DNA from: Mimachlamys varia
Lineage: Eukaryota; Mollusca; Bivalvia; Pectinida; Pectinidae
DNA: 64,000 nt
Direction of reading: 5' to 3'
Assembly: GCA_947623455.1 (NCBI GenBank)
Contig: OX392538.1
Span: 22,505,001-22,569,000, forward strand
The number at the start of each line of letters is the position of its first letter. Positions within the stretch are counted from its first letter, which is position 1. Positions 26,795-38,355 of the stretch are shown here, piece by piece. The notes beneath the pieces were generated by a model. The model had not been told where the DNA came from. It made no database searches and was given only the letters and a program-made list of their open reading frames with translations. Made by a program: the position numbers and the translations under genes.

Positions 26795-26950
26795 ATCCTC
26801 TTGCTAAATGACACCCAATGCTTGAAGCTTGCAAATTTTGTAACAGTAGAAAGAGAAAATGAAGCATCCAGAACAGGGTTTGGACCTCGACCTTCTAAAT
26901 CTATCAAGTGATACATCTGGTCCCTAACAATTGAATTAGTACAGTTCTGC
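26795..26950 (-). mobile_element. Degraded tRNA-derived SINE relic
   Basis: CCAGAACAGGGTTTGGACCTCG followed by TCTGGTCCCTAACAATTG resembles a reversed tRNA T-arm and D-arm. It aligns with the better relic at 32,750-32,890 (CAGGACCTCCAGAACTATTG region), including the flanking A-rich part. Strongly decayed. Confidence 0.4.
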
Positions 26951-27699
26951 TACGAAAAACCTAAACCTGTGTCAGCTACTCTACATACCTTTTCTAATAA
27001 TGGCGGAGAAATTAATTTGTGTAACAAGTACTTTCCAGCGTGTGGCAATCCATAGCTGTGTGTTTAAAGTTCCTAGGTTATATATCATGTTTAAAAGTGA
27101 ATCATTTCTGTATAATCTATATCCCATAGCTATAGTGATTGTATCTAAGCCACGACTCCCCGGGGCTTCAATCATTTTTTCCATTAACAAATCTGTAATC
27201 AACTGGAATATTAACAGATAGGGTAAAAAAAAAGCATGTACATTTATTTATACAAATCAATAAGCAGTCATTTGCACTTGAAATCTAGCTGCTTGCAGTT
27301 AAATGCTAATTATACAGTAAAATAAATCAGTCATTTTTATTATCTCTTCATGCCTGAAACTAAAATTAGACAGTTAATTTTCACAATGTAGTGTATACAC
27401 TACTTAATATACGGTAGTTGCCATGATTAATGCCCTTGGGGATGGGGGATGGGGGGAGAGAGAAAAATCATGCAAATAGACCACTTATTATGTAACAAAA
27501 CAAAGTTGTGGCAGTTCCCATCAAGGATTAACAAAGAGGATTCTTTTTCCAGAATACCAGAAAACAAAATAATGAGTAAACAGTGTCTGACAAAAATATA
27601 ACAAAGTGAACAGATGCTCATATACATGTATATTTATATACACAAATCCACAAGGTGTTTGTGAGATATCTTGAACAATCCCTATTAAGCTTCTTGTTC
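26951..27699. other. No gene seen
   Basis: AT-rich sequence. The overlapping 73-codon ORFs on both strands at about 27,000-27,220 have no recognisable features. A G-rich patch sits at 27,438-27,460. Confidence 0.45.
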
Positions 27700-28260
27700 C
27701 CAAAAGTTGTCAACAGTGACCTTTAACCTTGTCCCATAACCACAAAACCCAATGAGGTTTAGAACTTTATAATATTGACTCATCAAAGTGGGCAACAGTG
27801 CATTTGACCTTTAACCTTGTCTGAAGTCCACTAAATCTAATCAAATCTAATCGGGCTTCATCCAAAGAACTTTTCATCCAAATATCATGCTTCTAGTCCT
27901 TTTGGTTATTCAGCAGAAGTTGTTTACGGATTTTAACAGATCTGATCCCTGTGACCTTGAATAATATGAGTCAAGGTCATATCTTTTCACTTACTTTGTC
28001 AGGCTTCATCTAAGACACCTTTCAGCTATAGGTCCTGCTTCTAGGCCTTTTCGCTTATCAGAAGAAACGTTTAAAGGTTTAACAGATTTGACCCATGTGA
28101 CCTTGAATAAGGGCCAAGGTCATGCCTTTTAGCAAACTTCAGGCTTCGTCTAAGGACCCTTTCAGTTGTATAGCCATGTATCTAGGTCTCTTGGTTATTA
28201 AAAAGTAGTTGTTTAAATGGAAAAGTTGACACTGGATGGACGGACAGACAGGCTAAAAAA
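27700..28260. repeat. Diverged GACCTTGA-type dispersed repeat
   Basis: Several degenerate units with CAGATTTGACCC, TGTGACCTTGAATAA, CCAAGGTCAT and GGCTTCATCTAAG strings, similar in style to 22,020-22,465 and 30,690-31,215. Ends in the GACGGACAGACAGG motif. Confidence 0.6.
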
Positions 28261-28305
28261 CAGCAATGGATGGACGGACAGACAGGCTAAAAAACAGCAG
28301 TGTGA
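28222..28305. repeat. Short tandem duplication
   Basis: GGATGGACGGACAGACAGG followed by CTAAAAAACAGCA occurs twice in a row, about 34 bp apart. Confidence 0.8.
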
Positions 28306-29095
28306 TCCTCGTAGAGTCATCACCAAGTTTAGTCAAGTGACAATTGATTTCTCTGAATCACTGACACAGCCCCAATGTATGGACTGCTCTTTATAGTCAA
28401 ATAACCCCCAGTGTACAGACACAGTAGAATATTACCATATGTGTAATCAATTTAAACAGTGTGCCTCATATATTCAACAAATTTTCTGGGAAAGAGGAAT
28501 GGTGCACGGAGCGAAACGTATAGGAAAGTTCCTTACCTCACTCATCTGCCAACTCAATCTTACAGCAAACACACTTAATTTTCTAGATTTTCTAGAAACT
28601 TTTCACTGTACCTGGCCTTATTTAAAGGCCGACCTTTTTTGTGATTTTGTAATTGCACAAAGGGCTTATTAGGTTGAATACAGTATAACGATATCAAACT
28701 GCTCAGAAAAAAAAATAAGTAACAAATTTGATCACTTGGATGTCCTATTCTAAACTAAACAAGGGGGATAAGCTAGTAGTAAAATGTAATTGAGAAATTC
28801 TTTATGACAACTTCAGGACAGGCAGCAGAAGTCTATATCTATCTACCTATGCCCCTAGCAGGTGTCGTTCCTGGCTATTACTTCAGGTATGTTTCCCCTG
28901 ATAGGAGCTGTCATAGTAACATCACCTGGCACCAAGACAGCTGCATTTCCCTCTGTATCTACAGGAGCTAGTTACCCTGACCTTATTCTAGGCCAAACAA
29001 ACAATTTAATAAAGTTAAATGTGTAAATTCTCCACTGCTAGGTACGCGTGTCCTCTCTACCTAAACATTATCTTTTTGTTTACAATAGAACATGT
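28306..29095. other. No clear gene
   Basis: Includes a stretch at 28,840-28,990 with moderate coding look on both strands but no frame I can trust. The rest is AT-rich DNA. Confidence 0.4.
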
Positions 29096-29488
29096 TTAAA
29101 GGCCCAATATACGTAACTTCAGGGAAATTTTTGTGATTCTGAAAAATTCTGAAAAAAATCCAGTTGATAACCATGCAAAAATAAAGGCTAAAACGAAGTA
29201 AACCTGAGCGGTAACTAACAAAAAACTCTCGACAAAAATATCCAAAGAATTGAAAATAATTCAGGTGGGGCCCACTTCAACAACAAACCGAAGGTAGAAG
29301 ACGGTTCGAAATGGACGCATGTTTACAAATAGCGTGTTTCAACTGCTGCTGTACCGTTAACCGCGAAAGAATTCATCTTGAATATTGCTGATATCAGTTA
29401 ATCTTCACTAAATCTATAAATATAATAAGTTATTAGGCTAGATTTTTGCTTCAAGTTTTGGCGAAAGTTACGTATACTGGGCCTTTAA
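29096..29488 (+). mobile_element. TTAA-flanked MITE, copy 1
   Basis: A 393-bp non-coding element with inverted ends, AGGCCCAATATACGTAACTT at the left and the complement-like AAGTTACGTATACTGGGCCT at the right. It is flanked by TTAA on both sides (29,096-29,099 and 29,485-29,488). Close copies lie at 33,361-33,755 (same orientation) and 55,818-56,200 (inverted). TTAA flanks on all three suggest mobilisation by a piggyBac-type or other TTAA-specific transposase; no transposase gene of that kind is in the window. Confidence 0.9.
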
Positions 29489-29819
29489 AGGGGCATATGG
29501 TGAAAACCTTAATATCAGGTTTTTTTAATATCTACATGGTGTCTGAACTATATTATATTTTCCTGCTATCCTAATATTCAAAGTCTGTTCGAAATGTTCA
29601 GTTTGACCACTTGCATTGTTTGTGAAAGCCCCGATTAAAAAAACGCTGAACATGCCATATAATAGTTTTGATACAACAGTAAATGCAAGTTGCCTGACTG
29701 ATTGATGAAGGGGCCCAAAGGAAGGGGACGGTAATATATATTTCTACCACAATGCCCCGAGTTATTCCACTCTCAGACCATTGTATAAACATGCTTACTG
29801 TTGGATAAATATATGTTAT
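29489..29819. other. No gene seen
   Basis: AT-rich noncoding DNA between the MITE and the hairpin element. Confidence 0.45.
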
Positions 29820-30185
29820 ATACCACTAGTGGAATATGACCTTCCAGACTTTTGATTGGTTGAGAAGTTGAACTTTGACCTGAAATCACGATTGTTGATG
29901 TCGTCATCAATTGTCGACGACGTCACAACTTTGCGGGAATATAAGCGAGATGATGCGTTTTCCCGCAAATAGTCCGCGGTTCACTCCAAAAATCAACACT
30001 GACACTGCCGATTTAATATTGTGGTAGAAACAGGTCACACGACTCATGGTTATTGAATATGGAATTTATTTCACTCTTGTTAATTATTTTTTAAAAGTTA
30101 CAAAAGACACTCGCTAAAGCTCGTGTCTTTTGTAACTTTTAAAAAATAATTAACTCGGGTGAAATAAATTCCATATCCAACAACT
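29820..30185 (+). mobile_element. Hairpin-ended repeat element
   Basis: The right part is a long inverted repeat: arms at about 30,052-30,112 and 30,121-30,180 pair over roughly 60 bp with only a few mismatches around a short loop (GCTAAAGC region). The arms carry AAAAGTTACAAAAGACAC and its complement. Upstream, 29,897-29,924 is an imperfect palindrome centred on CAATTG (GTCGTC...GACGAC). The left limit is a guess from the change in base composition near CCACTAGTGG. Likely a non-autonomous transposon; class unknown. Confidence 0.55.
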
Positions 30186-30689
30186 ACTCATTGTGTAACC
30201 TCTATATCTCTGATGAAACCAAACTCCATGTATAAAGTTATTGGATCCCATTAACATTATAAGCAGATATGTTAATTGTACACATATTCCAATTAAGAAA
30301 TATTTGTCAGCATAACAACATTATTTATCAACACCAGGAAATATCTATCAACCTGACTGAGCCTGGTATAATGGGTACTGGTCGACACAAACATGGGGCA
30401 AACCTGAATTTCTGTAAAAAGTAATATTTTTGTAACGAATCTTCTTTTCCAATTGTTATTTTTTTATAAATTGTATGTATGTACTCAAAAGTACAAAAAA
30501 CAAATGTTTCTAATTCTTGCTTTGAGGATTTTCTTTTTCAGACCATCCATACACATTTGTAATCTTATACCCCTCTTTCAGCTTCTTCATACCTTAACAC
30601 TAAATATCACAGAATAAGATTATTTAAGTATATGAAGTAATGATTAAGTCATGTTATTCTTCACACACTAAACATGAAGAATATGTGTC
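30186..30689. other. No gene seen
   Basis: AT-rich noncoding sequence without recognised repeats. Confidence 0.45.
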
Positions 30690-31215
30690 AGTCTTATATC
30701 AGTATATATCAGTAAACTTGAGTCTTTTTGTTATTGAGAAGAATTTGCTTGAACATTTCGAGACATTTGACTCGTATGACCATAAAGTAGGCCAAGGTCA
30801 TTCATTTGAACAAACTTGGTAGCCTTTCCATCCTAGCATGCTGAACCCCCAATATCAGTAACCAAGGCCCTTTTGTTATTGAGAAGAACTTGTTTGAATA
30901 TGTGTTTAAAAATGATTTAATATCTTTGACCCCTATGACCTTGAAAGTTTGTCAAGGTCATTTTTGAACAGACTTGATAGCCCTTCATCCCAGCATGTTA
31001 CAGGCCCAATATCAGCACTCTGGGCTTTTTTGTTATTGAGAAGAATTTTTTTGAAAATGATTTAACAGATTTGACCCCTATGACCTTGAAATTGGTCAAT
31101 GTCATTGTTTTAACAAATTTGGTAATCCTTTATCCCAGCAATGACCATATGCTACCAATACTAACACTCTGAGCCTTTTTGCTATTGAGAAGAAGTCGTT
31201 TGAAGTAAAATCGTC
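30690..31215. repeat. Tandem repeat, about 150 bp, four units
   Basis: TTTGTTATTGAGAAGAA recurs near 30,727, 30,869 and 31,028, and as TTTGCTATTGAGAAGAA near 31,178. Each unit also has ATTTGACCCCTATGACCTTG and a CCCAGCATG string. This is the best-preserved array of the family seen at 22,020-22,465. Confidence 0.85.
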
Positions 31216-31274
31216 AGACGCCTCATCATAGCATAAGCTCACTTGCCCTTTGAGCAGGTGAACTAATTATGATA

Positions 31275-31718
31275 CAGTTGACTCCACTTAATATCACTCC
31301 TGTTAATATCACATTCCTCTTTATATCATGTTTTTCCAAAGCACCATTTTTCTCTCTATATAATCTAAGTAATTCTATTTGGTTAATATCATGTATTTTG
31401 AGGTGAATTCCTCTTAATTTCATGTTTTTGTTTTAACCAATCACATAAAATTTCAAAAAATGATGTAATTTCAATTGATTTCAAATACAACTTGTACGAA
31501 ATGTTGCACAGAAAAACAAATAACCCCAAAACTGATATCTAGTTGAAATTATGTTACCAATATTATTGAAACATCTTCATATGTACAGCTTACTTTTAGT
31601 TATGGAGTTTGGAAATGCACTAGATTTAGTGGAAAAACATGTTTCTCTTAATGTCACATTCCTGTTAATATCATGTTTTGTCTGACAAATGCAACATGAT
31701 ATAAAGAGGAGTGCACTG
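31275..31718. mobile_element. TA-flanked MITE (Tc1/pogo-like ends)
   Basis: A 444-bp element beginning CAGTTGACTCC and ending GGAGTGCACTG, with TA immediately outside each end. Its subterminal TTAATATCA and TGATATAAAG also pair. CAGT ends with TA flanks are the mark of the Tc1/mariner/pogo superfamily. It has no transposase gene. Confidence 0.8.
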
Positions 31719-32366
31719 TACTGTATTTGACTTACCATATTTAATACATATAAACAATGTTATACAATTATATATAATGTTAACGTATCGTACACAAAAT
31801 TGACTAGTCATCCGGCAATTGTGACAGATACGAGGATGAATGAGGAACAGGAAGCTGACAATTAAAATGGTGCTCCACTACAACTAGCAAAAACGTGTAC
31901 GTTCATTTTCCAGTATAACATCCAGACTATGTTGATATTTAGGTTCATCATAAATATGTATATTAAATACTCTAAATTTAGGTCTTGTACAGCAATCTAA
32001 ATAGAAAAAGAATGATGAAATATTGATTGTGCATCCTCCATTAAAATTTTTAACTATAGTCAACAGGGCATTCAAAACCATACAAATCCCCTCCCATGTC
32101 TGGTATACCTGCCATTAAAACCCTGCAATATTTAAGCTAATATATAAAGTAAGATTAAGATCTGCTAAAAAATGAAATCGTTAGATTGATTACAAAGAAT
32201 TTTATTAGTAGTAATGATGACTCTGATTACGGACTCGATCAAAATATATTCTCACACTTGATCAACAGATGAATTTTTGTTAAAATTTGTTATAAAATAA
32301 AGTCCCTATATTACAAAATTTTTCTATGAATAGTAACAGTGACCTTGACATTGATCTTAGCATCCT
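31719..32366. other. No gene seen
   Basis: AT-rich noncoding DNA. The 65-codon minus-strand ORF at 31,884-32,081 has no recognisable features. Confidence 0.45.
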
Positions 32367-32604
32367 GGGCCCAGTTGTTCAAAAGGTGATTAGATTAATC
32401 TGTGATTAGTGCAAATTTTAATTATCCTGTTACTTTAACATGAACCGGTAGATTTTGTTACAAATTTGTAGATAGCAGGTATTCAATAGTGTTCATTAAC
32501 ATGCTAAATTTGAAGATTTTACCTCGTTTATGGACAGAATTATTAAAGTTTGAACAATGTCGTTAAACAGTGATTAAGCAAATCACCCTTTGAACAACTG
32601 GGTC
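32367..32604. mobile_element. Short MITE
   Basis: About 238 bp with inverted ends: left GGGCCCAGTTGTTCAAAAGG and right, read in reverse complement, GGACCCAGTTGTTCAAAGGG, each followed by TGATT. Only two mismatches occur over about 25 bp. A target duplication is not obvious. Confidence 0.75.
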
Positions 32605-32749
32605 CTGAAACAACCTCCATGATTCAAGGTATTATCACATCTGATTAATAAATGAAGCTTGATTAAAATCTCATGAAGGGTGGGTTACGAATATACGTAT
32701 GTATTAACAGGACACTATATATCCTCTCCCCCTACTCTGTCACAAGGGG

Positions 32750-32890
32750 ATGATTTAGAAAAGTAAGCAAATTTCCACAGAGATGAAATAGGAGATGAAA
32801 AATCGTTGACCAGAATAGGGTTCAAACCCAGGACCTCCAGAACTATTGACGGACGCTTAACTAATTATGCTATCTGATCCCTGACGTACT
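32750..32890 (-). mobile_element. tRNA-derived SINE relic
   Basis: On the minus strand a tRNA-like order is visible: GATAGCATAATTAGTTAAGC as a degraded D-arm/A-box part, then CTGGGTTTGAACCCTATTC as a T-arm/B-box part. The related relic lies at 26,795-26,950. Confidence 0.5.
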
Positions 32891-33044
32891 TGCAGCCATG
32901 TTGATTTGAATATTATTTCAAATCAAACGTAGGCATTTATTAGGAATATGTAGAAAATTTCACACGGATCAAAATATTAGAAAATAAAAACCACATCAAG
33001 TGCTGAAATCTAGATGGCCACAGGCTGACTAACGGAGTTTAATT

Positions 33045-33290
33045 AAATTTGATGGTAGAATCCAAGATGGCCTTTGGAAGCCATAGAAACCACCTCAGGT
33101 GATTAAATCCAAGATGGCTACTTGTATCCATGGAAACCATATAAGGTGATAAAATCCAAGATGTCATCTGTACCCATAGACCACCCTAGGTGAATAAATT
33201 CAAGATGACCGCTTGAAGCCATGAAAACCACCTAAAGTGATTATATAAATCTAAGATGGCCCCTAGAAGCCATGTTAACTTTAAGCATTT
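33045..33290. repeat. Degenerate tandem repeat, about 50 bp
   Basis: ATCCAAGATGGC-like starts recur near 33,060, 33,108, 33,155, 33,201 and 33,250, each followed by GAAGCCATGGAAACCACC-like text and AGGTGATTAAA. Confidence 0.75.
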
Positions 33291-33360
33291 GTAGAGGGTA
33301 CCATTGAAATAAACCTTTCAAAGCATATCCATTCATTGAAGACTTGATGCATAGAAGCAG

Positions 33361-33755
33361 TTAAAGGCCCAATATACGTAACTTCGGGGAAATTTTCGTG
33401 ATTCTGAAAAATTCTGAAAAAAAATCCAGTTGATAACCATGCAAAAATAAGCCTAAGACGAAGTAAACCTGAGCGGTAACTAACAGGAAACTCTGAACAA
33501 AATAAATCCAAAGAGTTGAAAATAATTCAGGTGGGGCCCACTTCAACAACAAACCGAAGGTAGTAGACGGTTCGAAATGGACGCGTGTTTACAAATAGTG
33601 TGTTTCAACTGCTGTTGTTCCGGTAACCGCGAAAGAATTCATCTTGAATATTGCTGATATCAGTTAATCCTAACTAAATCTATAAATATAATAAGTAATT
33701 AGGCTTGATTTTCGCCAAAAGTTTTTGCCGAAAGTTACGTATATTGGGCCTTTAA
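33361..33755 (+). mobile_element. TTAA-flanked MITE, copy 2
   Basis: A 395-bp element in the same orientation as 29,096-29,488 and nearly the same sequence throughout. TTAA occurs at 33,361-33,364 and 33,752-33,755. The minus-strand ORFs of 63-76 codons inside it are incidental. Confidence 0.9.
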
Positions 33756-34660
33756 GGAAATGACGCTGTAGCAAGTGAAACTAGAACTGCAAGCCAATGG
33801 CTAACTAATACCCCCTCGCTCCCCCATCTTTGGAAAAAAACTTTTATAAGGCAATGTTGATGAATATTTTTTTTTTACTCTGCAGATACATCTATACACA
33901 TCTTCCCTAACAACCCTGTGAAGTTTCACTGAAATTAGTTCACAGGTTAAGGAACGTTTTTCCAGTCAAAATTTTCCAACAAAAACCTGTTTATAGTGAC
34001 CTGGTTACCATGGTAACCAAAAGTCTGCATTAAATAATCTGCATGCATTTCTGCACATGGTGCCTAGCATTCATGTAAAACTTCATTGAATTTGGTTCAC
34101 TTATTAGGAGGAGTTGTCTAGTCAATAGTTTCCAACAAAAAGCAGTTTATATGACCTGGTTACCATGGCAATGTAAATATATATTTTCAAAAAATTCTCC
34201 ATGTAAATCTACACATAGTCCCTTATATTCCAGTGTAGTTCCACTGAAATTGATTCATAGGTTTAGATAGAGTTGTGCTGAGAAATTAGTGTTCAACAAG
34301 AATTCAGGTTTTTTGACCTGGTTACCATAGCAACCAAACTTTCTGCAGAAAAAATACCCTACATGCACAATTACACAAGGTCCCTAACATTCCTGTGTAG
34401 CGTCACTTGAATCTGTTCATAGGTCTATGAGTAGTTGCATGTCTCGACAAAATTTCCCCCCAAAAGAAGCATAGTGATTTTTTTAACATGATGTAAATTA
34501 TGCACATCTACCATGTATAAGAATTATTGTCACCAAGTTTTGTTGAAATCCCCTCAGTATTTTTGGAGGAGTAATCGGTACATCATTTTAATGGACAACC
34601 TGATTGATATATATACCCCCTAACTTCGTTGTGGATGGGGGGGGGGGGGCAAAATAAAAT
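33756..34660. repeat. Tandem repeat, about 160 bp (GACCTGGTTACCAT family), array 1
   Basis: GACCTGGTTACCAT occurs near 33,999, 34,154 and 34,316 in units of about 160 bp that include TGTAGATTTACACATGG-like and TTCACTGAAATTGGTTCA-like strings. Begins ACTAGAACTGCAAGCCAATGG and ends at a G-run (34,638-34,649). The same family, including the ACTAGAACTG start and G-run end, forms an array at 46,640-47,375. Confidence 0.8.
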
Positions 34661-35532
34661 GGACAGCGAGATATTTGAACCCTATTATCCCTCGGGAAAT
34701 ATAACTGAAGAAATTATAATCAAGTGCAAAATTCATTTGCTTGTTGATATATAATTTTTTCATAAATATAGTTAAATGAAAATTTTTTATTGACAATGTT
34801 AAGGAACTGTTTATATATTACCATCAAAATAATAACCACGACTATGGTATTGCAACCACTAATCAAATCTAACTATCTTGCACATGAAATATGTTTTTAA
34901 TCAGGCAGATAATCTGATCAGGGTTGATAGTATAGCAGTACAGTACTAGCTGGTCTAAATGACTTCCCTGTATCGTAACCCTGTGTCACACAGATAAACA
35001 ACGGTAGTACGGTATCTCCACACCTCCTTCAGTGGGGCTGAGGTACAAAGAGTGTGTATGTTACACCTGTATTATGGCCAATAGCAGGTGAATTAGTTGT
35101 ACATTTCATTTAAGTTCATCCAGATTTCCCAGAACAAATCTGTGTTTGTATAAATATGGAGTTATCTCTTTTAAGGATAAATGATAATGAATTTCTGTTG
35201 CGAATTTATTTATCTGGATGACCCTCCATAATACTTCTATCTGAAATTCTGCTCTTATTACTGGACAATTCCAAGTACTGGTAACATCTTTATCTTCTTC
35301 AAAATTAGAAATGAACATCTACTTGCAATTTATTTCCTGGATTATGCAATCTAATAAGTTGTTTTGTTCAGCCTAATTACAGTTGAAAGAAGCAATCCAT
35401 AAATATACAAACAAACAATTCTTCACAATTCAGACAGTGTATTAAATCTAACATTATTTTCCACATACTATATTTTGATAATGTGATGGGCTGATCTGAC
35501 TGATAGTATACAACCAATAGTAATCTGCCTAC
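34661..35532. other. No gene seen
   Basis: AT-rich noncoding DNA. Downstream (on the minus strand) of the candidate exon and so possibly intron. Confidence 0.45.
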
Positions 35533-35682
35533 CATCCTGAGCCCATCTTTGGGACTCCGCTTTCCAAACGGGTCCCCTAACCTCCATGGTGATACAGTGT
35601 TTTGTGACCCAGTCTCTCCCATCCGTCCCCTCGGCACGTCGGGTGGACTTTTCTGTCCACTGGCCACCTGGGGTGGACTTTT
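35533..35682 (-). CDS. Candidate coding exon, Ser/Pro-rich
   Basis: A 150-nt open segment on the minus strand with a CATGCAG acceptor (35,683-35,689) and a GATG/GTAGGC donor (35,527-35,532). It is exactly 50 codons and phase 0 at both ends. It encodes KSPPQVASGQKSPPDVPRGR and then a segment ending SPWRLGDPFGKRSPKDGLRM, with repeated KSPP and RSP motifs of a proline-directed-phosphorylation type. The local GC content is well above the flanks. The reading frame is also open further 5' to an ATG at 35,709, so a first-exon reading is possible. Protein not recognised. Same strand and phase as 25,320-25,529, so perhaps one gene. Confidence 0.45.
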
Positions 35683-35807
35683 CTGCATGCGAGTGGGTTG
35701 AATATCCATGAACACGTTATGCAGAATGATGACATATGAAGTATAAGTACATCCCTAGTAAACGAGTATTGGGGTCAGATACACCAATCGGCTAGTTTAT
35801 CTATTAA

Positions 35808-36887
35808 CTCCTATGTCCTGGTTAGCTTGATGTGATACTAACTCTACATAGACACACCATCATACATGTCCTTGTTAGCTTGATATAAAACTAACTCTAT
35901 ATAGACACACCATCATACATGACCTAGTTAGCTTGATGTAATACATAGACACACCATCACACATGTCCTGGTTAGCTTGATGTAATACTAACTCTATATA
36001 GACACACCATCACACATGTCCTGGTTAGCTTGATATAATACTAACTCTATATAGACACACCATCACACATGTCCTGGTTAGCTTGATGTAATACTAACTC
36101 TATATAGATACACCATCATACATGTCCTGGTTAGCTTGATGTAATACTAACTCTATATAGATACACCATCACACATGTCCTGGTTAGCTTGATGTAATAC
36201 TAACTCTATATAGATACACCATCATACATGTCCTGGTTAGCTTGATGTAATACTAACTCTATATAGACACACCATCATACATGTCCTGGTTAGCTTGATG
36301 TAATACTAACTCTATATAGATACACCATCATACATGTCCTGGTTAGCTTGATATACTACTAACTCTATATAGACACACCATCATACATGTCCTGGTTAGC
36401 TTGATATAATACTTACTCTATATAGACACACCATCATACATGTCCTGGTTAGCTTGATATAATACTAACTCTATATAGACACACCATCACACATGTCCTG
36501 GTTAGCTTGATGTAATACTAACTCTATATGGAAACACATCATACATTTCCTAGTTAGCTTAATGTAATGCTAACTTTATATAGACACACCATCATACATG
36601 TCCTGGTTAGCTTGATGTAATACTAACTCTATATAGACACACCATCATACGTGTCCCGGTTAGCTTGATGTAATACTAACTCTATATAGATACACCATCA
36701 TACATGTCCTGGTTAGCTTGATGTAGTACTAACTCTATATAGATACACCATCATACATGTCCTGGTTAGCTTGATATAGTACTAACTCTATATAGACACA
36801 CCATCACACATGTCCTGGTTAGCTTGATGTAATACTAACTCTATAAAGACACACCATCATACATGTCCTGGTTAGCTTGATGTAATA
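35808..36887. repeat. 53-bp minisatellite, left part (about 20 units)
   Basis: The unit contains CATGTCCTGGTTAGCTTGAT and CTAACTCTATATAGACACAC and repeats every 53 bp (for example CTTGATG at 36,241 and 36,294). It is interrupted at 36,888 by the TIR element and continues at 44,654. Confidence 0.95.
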
Positions 36888-36916
36888 CAGTTAGAATTAC
36901 GGCCAAGTATCCACTT
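36888..36916 (+). repeat. Left terminal inverted repeat
   Basis: Begins CAGTTAGAATTACGGC and pairs with 44,625-44,653 at 27 of 29 positions. TA lies just outside (36,886-36,887). Confidence 0.9.
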
Positions 36917-36924
36917 GCAAATAG

Positions 36925-37300
36925 TTCGTCCTGCGTTCGCACAGCGTGCGTTCTCCGTTCGGTTTGCGGCTAGGCACCGTTCGGTTTGTGTTCGTTCGTT
37001 GCGGCTTTAGCAGCCGTTTCACTTTCGTTCGTCTTTTGTCGTAGAATTCCGTCCGATCGGCTAAAGCGGTCGAATCGTTCAATCGGCTGAAGTGATCGAA
37101 TCGTTCGATCGGCTAAAGCAGACGAATTGTTCGATCGATCGGCTTTTCCGGTCGTTTTCTAACGGCCTTTCTTTGTCTGCCGACTACTCATGCGTGTCCC
37201 GGGCTTTGTATGCCACTAACATTACCTATTGTCGGCATTCATCCGTGACGCTCGATCAGCCGTTACCTCACTAAGCCGGTAACTCTTATCTTGCTCTAGC
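36925..37300. repeat. Left CG-rich subterminal repeats
   Basis: Dense copies of GTTCG/CCGTTCG (36,925-37,050), then about three tandem degenerate units of GATCGGCTAAAGC...GAATCGTTC (37,050-37,140). Composition differs sharply from the AT-rich DNA outside the element. Such clusters often bind the transposase in TIR elements. Confidence 0.7.
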
Positions 37301-38355
37301 GATACAGTCCACTGCAAAATTTACCCACAAACAGAGACGTGGCTTTATACATCTCTGCCAGAAAAACGATAATACAAATGAACTTTGCTAACAATGGCGA
37401 CGTAAGATTCAAAAGGTATTGTCATTCATGTAGATGAGAGATCTCCGTAGCTTACTATTGATTAGATTTTTATCTGGATTTACACTCTCCAAGACTCCCC
37501 TCCCCGGCCCCTTCCCAACATAATAGACATACACTTTTCCTCCAAAATCTGCAATCATTGCTATCGTACCGGAGGTCCACAATCTCAGGACACTGGTGTT
37601 TTGTGTTTTACATTGTAGATCCCATTCGCATAGTGTAGATATTCTACCTGGACATTTGGAGCGAAATTGTCAATGACGTACGTACATGTACATCTATCAT
37701 GCTAGCACCATATATATGTAATGAAGGTATCGGTTTCTAGATATAATGTCGTCACACTGTACATATTTTCTGTAAATCAACCGTATTTTTGTTCTTAAAT
37801 CAGATACAAATTTGAAATTGGATGCAAATTTCAATATTATATTAATTCGACATTTATATAATGCACAATGTGATGCATGCGAGTTGGAGATAACCAGGGG
37901 TGTGAGGTACAATGTACTTCTCCTACTTACCATATCAAGATTCTCTGTAGTATTTACACATATTCAAACTTTATACATCGTGATTGTCAATTCCTGTATC
38001 AATAAGCATTTTGAAAATTAATGATGACCACAAATGAATTCAGATATTCTTTATAATCGATTCCTCGTGTAAAATTTTATAGAGTTGTCATTTTAGCGGA
38101 CATTATATCGTTTACGCCAGCGGTCGCCAATAGGCCGATCGCAGAATGCGCAAAAAAACATTAATTCAGTGATAAAAAAAAATCAGTGTAGTCGATGAAA
38201 AATTAACGCCATTTATTTTATCAAAATTTGTATAAAATGTGCCTTGTGTCAATTCAATTTCAATTTAGATTCAATGTCAGAGCAAAATTATAATACAGGT
38301 AAAACGTAACTCACTGCCCAGTTAACTAATTAGTGTCTAATCCCCTGAATGGCAC
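37301..38355. other. Element interior, no gene seen
   Basis: AT-rich sequence with short ORFs on both strands (78 and 69 codons overlapping at 37,697-38,021) that show no recognisable features. Confidence 0.5.

Noticed and set aside
28840..28990. Possible short exon (plus or minus strand)
   Set aside because: Both strands have open stretches and splice-like sites, but none gives a consistent exon; one plus-strand reading needs a 25-nt micro-exon.
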